9,082 nucleotides of DNA from Bacteroidota bacterium (GTDB taxonomy: Bacteria; Bacteroidota; Bacteroidia; Chitinophagales; Chitinophagaceae): contig JAFAGR010000074.1 in the NCBI GenBank assembly GCA_023422565.1, positions 1-9,082 of the forward strand, read 5' to 3'. Below are positions 5,961 to 9,082 of this stretch, in pieces. The position numbers and the translations under genes are program-made. The notes under the pieces are model-generated. The model did no database searches, was not told the origin of the DNA, and saw only the letters and a list, made by a program, of their open reading frames with translations. Positions within the stretch are counted from its first letter, which is position 1. Each line of letters opens with the position of its first letter.

Positions 5961-7622
5961 ATGCTTAGATCAATTCTTTTCGCTACAATTTTATTTCTTA
6001 CCGCTTCTGAATCCATATCGCAGGTTTCTTTTCAGTGGGCAAGGAGGTATTCTACCACATCAGACGATTATGCAAAAATTGTAAAGACCGATGCTGCAGG
6101 AAATATTTATGTGGCAGGTACTTCCAGAATTTTTTCATCCCAGGGAAATTATGTTGTCATAAAGTATAACAGCGCCGGAACACAACTTTGGGCAACAACT
6201 TATAATCATCCGGCCAATCAGGACGACAGGATGATGGATATGGTGCTTGATGCCTCGGGAAATGTTTATGTTGCCGGATGGAGCAGGGTAAACACCAGCA
6301 CAGGTAGTACTTCAGAGGCCGTCACTTTGAAAATTAGTTCTTCGGGAGCTTTACTTTGGGCTTCCAGCTATGCCCAACCAAACGGATGGCCTGCTTCTGC
6401 TGAAGCTATTTCGATCGACGGAAGTGGAAATGTATTTATAACCGGCTACTCACTTACGGGACCTTTTGAATACGACTTCCTCACAATTAAATATAACTCT
6501 TCAGGCGTTCAGCAGTGGCTTCGAACAAAGAATGGATCCGCCGGCTTGGTAGACTGGGCACATTGTATAGCTACGGATGCCGCCGGAAATGTGTATGTTA
6601 CGGGTCACAGTGATGGGCAGATTTACAAAAGGCTGGGCTTTTCAACCGTTATTATAAGAACTTTTTACGATTACCTAACCATTAAGTACGATACCAATGG
6701 AAATGAATTATGGCAGCGTACTTATAATGTGAGTAACGGAAACGATGTTCCACACAGCATGAAGGTAACGCCAGACGGGACTGTTTATATCACTGGGGAA
6801 GGAAATGGTGATATGCTTACCCTGAAGTATAATTCCGCCGGCACCCTGCAGTGGGCACATAACTATTATGGTTCCGCAGGTAGGGATGTGGGAAATGCAA
6901 TTGTTGTAGATGGCACGGGAGCCGTATTTGTTGCCGGAATGGTGACATCCAACCAGACCGACTACGTTACAATAAAGTATAACTCCTCAGGAACTGTTCA
7001 GTGGGCACGTTACTACAACAGTCCGGGCAACGGCTACGATGTTGCGTCCGCTATGTCGGGCGACGGATATGGCAACGTTTACGTAACCGGGCGAGCCGCA
7101 GATAATTTCTATACCATAAAATACAATACCTCGGGAACGCAACTCTGGGCGGTTAGTTATAACGCCGGGTATGTTGACGAGGGAGTAAGCGTCTCCGTAT
7201 ATGAAAGCTCAGGCCCCACATACGTGCCGCCTGTTATTTATGTTGCGGGCAATAGCCAGGCATCAGGCACCGGTCACGATATAGCCTTGGTAAAATATAC
7301 ACAACCGATTGTTTTAGGGAAACAGGCTGTTGAATCAGGCGGAACACCCCTCAATGGCGAAAGTCTTAGTGTGTTTCCCAACCCCTTCAACAAATCAACA
7401 AAAGTTTCATATTCAATCTCTGAAGCTTGTAACGCGTCGCTCGATGTGATCGATTTGAGCGGAAAAAGAGTGGCTAACATTTTCACGGGAAAGCGCCTTG
7501 CCGGAAACTACGTAGAAACTTTCTCTGGAAGTACGCTGGCAAGCGGTTCTTATACTATCAGGCTTACGCGCCAAAATGGCCGGACTGCCCGGCAGCAAAC
7601 CGTAACGGTAATAAAGAAGTGA
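5961..7622 (+). CDS. Secreted SBBP-type beta-propeller protein with T9SS sorting domain
   Basis: 553 residues. The N-terminus (MLRSILFATILFLTASESISQ) is a Sec signal peptide of about 21 residues. Residues about 24-450 hold roughly eight repeats of 45-60 residues, each with D.xGNVYVTG followed by DYxTIKYNSSGTxxWxxxYN (first GNIYVAG near 47, last YVAG near 427). The chain opens with FQWARRYS, the strand missing from the last repeat, as in the Velcro closure of beta-propellers. The fourth repeat has an insertion (QIYKRLGFSTVIIRTFYD). From about 468 a type A T9SS C-terminal domain follows: VFPNPFNKSTKVSYSI (471 onward), a Gly-Lys-Arg turn region, LASGSYTIRL, and a basic tail ending in Lys-Lys. 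The protein is therefore expected at the cell surface or outside. Repeats of this kind occur in SBBP/delta-60 proteins of unknown function; no catalytic motif is seen. It has its own promoter and a terminator 23 bases after the stop. Confidence 0.9.
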   Translation: MLRSILFATILFLTASESISQVSFQWARRYSTTSDDYAKIVKTDAAGNIYVAGTSRIFSSQGNYVVIKYNSAGTQLWATTYNHPANQDDRMMDMVLDASGNVYVAGWSRVNTSTGSTSEAVTLKISSSGALLWASSYAQPNGWPASAEAISIDGSGNVFITGYSLTGPFEYDFLTIKYNSSGVQQWLRTKNGSAGLVDWAHCIATDAAGNVYVTGHSDGQIYKRLGFSTVIIRTFYDYLTIKYDTNGNELWQRTYNVSNGNDVPHSMKVTPDGTVYITGEGNGDMLTLKYNSAGTLQWAHNYYGSAGRDVGNAIVVDGTGAVFVAGMVTSNQTDYVTIKYNSSGTVQWARYYNSPGNGYDVASAMSGDGYGNVYVTGRAADNFYTIKYNTSGTQLWAVSYNAGYVDEGVSVSVYESSGPTYVPPVIYVAGNSQASGTGHDIALVKYTQPIVLGKQAVESGGTPLNGESLSVFPNPFNKSTKVSYSISEACNASLDVIDLSGKRVANIFTGKRLAGNYVETFSGSTLASGSYTIRLTRQNGRTARQQTVTVIKK

Positions 7623-7645
7623 TTTAGCGTTTCGGTTTAATACAA

Positions 7646-7681
7646 AAAAGATCCTTCAACTATCAGGCTGAAGGATCTTTT
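7646..7681. terminator. Bidirectional terminator between the T9SS cargo gene and queA
   Basis: AAAAGATCCTTCA (7646-7658) and TGAAGGATCTTTT (7669-7681) form a perfect 13-bp stem with a 10-base loop. T-rich tails follow on both strands (six Ts on the minus strand, an AT-rich tail with a T5 run on the plus). It lies between convergent genes and serves both. Confidence 0.9.
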
Positions 7682-7699
7682 ATATTATTTTTCGTTCTA

Positions 7700-8749
7700 T
7701 TAAATGATCAGCATCGAATCTCCATAACTGAAGAAACGGTACTTATCTTTTATCGCTTTCTTGTATGCTTCCATCATCAGGTCATACCCAGCAAAAGCAC
7801 ACGCCATAATCAGCAGGCTTGTTTTTGGAAGATGAAAATTCGTTACCAGTGAATCGGCAATATTGAAATTATAGGGTGGATGGATGAAGTGATTCGTCCA
7901 GCCTTCAGATGGTTTCAAAAATTTCTGCGCGGTGTAGGAAGTTTCCATGGCACGCATTGTAGTGGTTCCGATAGAACAAATGCGATGATTGGTTTCTTTC
8001 GCTTTATTTACAATCGCGCAAGCCGTTTCATCTATCTTATAATATTCCGCATCCATTTTGTGTTTGCTTAGGTCCTCTACTTCAATAGGGCGGAATGTAC
8101 CAAGACCTGTATGAAGCGTCACTTCCGCAAAACGGATTCCCTGGATCTCCAAACGCTTAATAAGTTCTTTGGAAAAGTGAAGCCCTGCAGTAGGTGCGGC
8201 AACAGCTCCTTCATGCTTTGCATAAACAGTTTGGTAACGCTCCTTGTCTTCTTCTTCCGGCTTACGCTTAATATATTTCGGCAATGGTGTTTCACCCATC
8301 AGATCTAGCATCTGGCGGAAAGATTCATCAGTATCATCCCAAAGAAAGCGGATGGTTCTGCCACGACTGGTGGTGTTATCAATCACTTCGGCTACCAGTT
8401 CATCATTTTCACCAAAATATAATTTATTGCCTACACGAATCTTACGAGCAGGATCAACAATAACATCCCATAGTTTGTTAGTCTTGTTCAATTCACGAAG
8501 AAGAAAAACTTCAATTTTGGCACCGGTCTTTTCTTTACGGCCATACATACGCGCAGGGAAAACCTTGGTGTTGTTCACCACAAACACATCCTTGTCATCA
8601 AAATATTCCATGATGTCGCGGAAGTTCTTGTTTTCAATTTCACCGGTTTTACGGTGCACCACCATCATTCGGCTGTCTTCTCTTTTTTTGGTGGGATGTT
8701 GTGCGATCAGGTTCAGAGGGAGATCGAAACGAAACTGGGATAATTTCAT
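7700..8749 (-). CDS. queA: S-adenosylmethionine:tRNA ribosyltransferase-isomerase QueA
   Basis: 349 residues, the normal family length. QueA moves and isomerises the ribosyl part of S-adenosylmethionine onto 7-aminomethyl-7-deazaguanine in tRNA (wobble position of Asn, Asp, His and Tyr tRNAs), giving epoxyqueuosine, in the cytoplasm. Family motifs are present in order: FDLPLNLIAQHP at the N-terminus, REDSRMMV, VNNTKVFPAR (58-67), AAPTAGLHF (184-192), HTGLGTFRPI, GTTTMRAME, NFHLPKTSLLIMACAFAG (from 304) and the C-terminal FFSYGDSMLI. An in-frame GTG at 8770 would add seven residues, but the ATG at 8747-8749 (MKLSQFRFDLP) fits the family start. The gene is monocistronic here: other queuosine genes are not adjacent. 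It has a recognisable promoter about 110 bases upstream and shares a terminator with the convergent gene. Confidence 0.97.
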   Translation of the reverse strand: MKLSQFRFDLPLNLIAQHPTKKREDSRMMVVHRKTGEIENKNFRDIMEYFDDKDVFVVNNTKVFPARMYGRKEKTGAKIEVFLLRELNKTNKLWDVIVDPARKIRVGNKLYFGENDELVAEVIDNTTSRGRTIRFLWDDTDESFRQMLDLMGETPLPKYIKRKPEEEDKERYQTVYAKHEGAVAAPTAGLHFSKELIKRLEIQGIRFAEVTLHTGLGTFRPIEVEDLSKHKMDAEYYKIDETACAIVNKAKETNHRICSIGTTTMRAMETSYTAQKFLKPSEGWTNHFIHPPYNFNIADSLVTNFHLPKTSLLIMACAFAGYDLMMEAYKKAIKDKYRFFSYGDSMLII

Positions 8750-8855
8750 GCAATGTAGAGTTTTGTTCACCGCATGCTCGCAATTGCCTGTTTAACAGCA
8801 ACTTCAGGGCCTCCTGTTTAGGTAAGGTCATGTTACGGCATGACGGAAAAGTGGG

Positions 8856-8886
8856 CAAAGGTAATGGAAATTTGATAATTTAGAAA
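8856..8886 (-). promoter_or_regulatory. Bacteroidota promoter of queA
   Basis: The minus strand reads TACCTTTG (8863-8856), a perfect TAnnTTTG -7 box, with TTTC (8886-8883) 19 bases upstream as a one-mismatch -33 element. The leader would be about 100 bases. The same TACCTTTG box is found before yebC. Confidence 0.55.
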
Positions 8887-8946
8887 TTCGGTGATCTGAT
8901 GATGGCCACACACTTGATTGGATAGGCTCGTTATTTATACAGAATT

Positions 8947-9052
8947 AGGATTTGGGCACCTCCCCGCCGCTTCGGGCGGGGCTGGGCCTGCCCCGACCGC
9001 CAGCGTCGGGACTATTTGCTGGTAGTCCGGCACAAGTCCCCCCACTAAATCC
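8947..9052. repeat. GC-rich multi-hairpin element with 7-base terminal inverted repeats (REP- or MITE-like)
   Basis: AGGATTT (8947-8953) and AAATCCT (9046-9052) are perfect inverted repeats that enclose several hairpins: CCCCGCC/GGCGGGG (8962-8968 with 8975-8981, loop GCTTCG); CCCGAC/GTCGGG (8992-8997 with 9005-9010); and GGACTA/TAGTCC (9009-9014 with 9023-9028). A further option pairs GGGACT (9008-9013) with AGTCCC (9035-9040). The last three share bases and exclude one another. The base composition differs sharply from the AT-rich flank. No open frame or T-run fits a gene or simple terminator. The layout resembles REP-like or miniature mobile elements, but only copies elsewhere in the genome could show that. 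Confidence 0.55.
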
Positions 9053-9082
9053 TCACCGTGTTACAAGCGTCTATCCCTGGTG

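Larger units (their letters stand above)
8750..9082. other. Gene-free right end of the window
   Basis: 333 bases with no supported gene. The first part (8750-8886) is the queA leader and promoter. An AT-rich spacer follows to about 8946, then a GC-rich palindromic element. The last 30 bases show nothing I can name, and the window ends before any following gene. Confidence 0.6.

Noticed and set aside
8244..8795. Plus-strand open frame of 183 codons opposite queA
   Set aside because: queA is unambiguous on the minus strand; the antisense frame has no domain features.
8649..8858. Minus-strand open frame overlapping the queA start, considered as a leader peptide
   Set aside because: It runs into queA in another frame with no family or attenuator-like features.

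Overview
The window looks like an ordinary chromosomal segment of a Bacteroidota bacterium, probably of the Chitinophagales type. The evidence is a secreted protein ending in a type IX secretion (T9SS) sorting domain, an E1 alpha-ketoacid dehydrogenase with alpha and beta subunits fused (a Bacteroidota habit), the Bacteroidota form of the YebC N-terminus, promoter-like boxes matching TAnnTTTG, and no clear Shine-Dalgarno sequences. No tRNA, rRNA, CRISPR array, transposase gene, phage gene or defence system is visible.

Layout. 1-1563 (+) is the 3' part of a fused 2-oxoacid dehydrogenase E1 gene cut by the window edge. Nine bases later a secreted protein with a PKPAP-type linker follows (1573-2571). 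Facing it on the minus strand are a YebC/TACO1-family gene (3131-3841) and, 23 bases downstream of it, an AHSA1/SRPBCC-domain gene (2688-3107), probably one transcript. Divergent from yebC is an Ldh_2-family malate/L-lactate dehydrogenase gene (3964-5034, +). It converges on a small DUF962/Mpo1-like membrane protein gene (5157-5621, -). A gene-poor stretch (5622-5960) holds an orphan plus-strand terminator and a good promoter. A T9SS cargo protein built of about eight SBBP-like beta-propeller repeats follows (5961-7622, +). It converges through a bidirectional terminator on queA (7700-8749, -). The last 333 bases hold the queA promoter and a GC-rich, multiply palindromic element (8947-9052).

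The genes do not form one pathway: branched-chain or 2-oxoacid oxidation, translation (YebC), tRNA queuosine modification (QueA), a redox enzyme and two secreted proteins of unknown role sit together as in typical core genome.

The most unusual signal is non-coding. Three tandem arrays of a degenerate heptamer (consensus YAGTYNN) sit at the 3' ends of three genes, each in the sense orientation of that gene. In two of them the gene's TAG stop codon is part of a heptamer. The second signal is the palindromic element at the right end. I see no convincing undescribed multi-gene system here.
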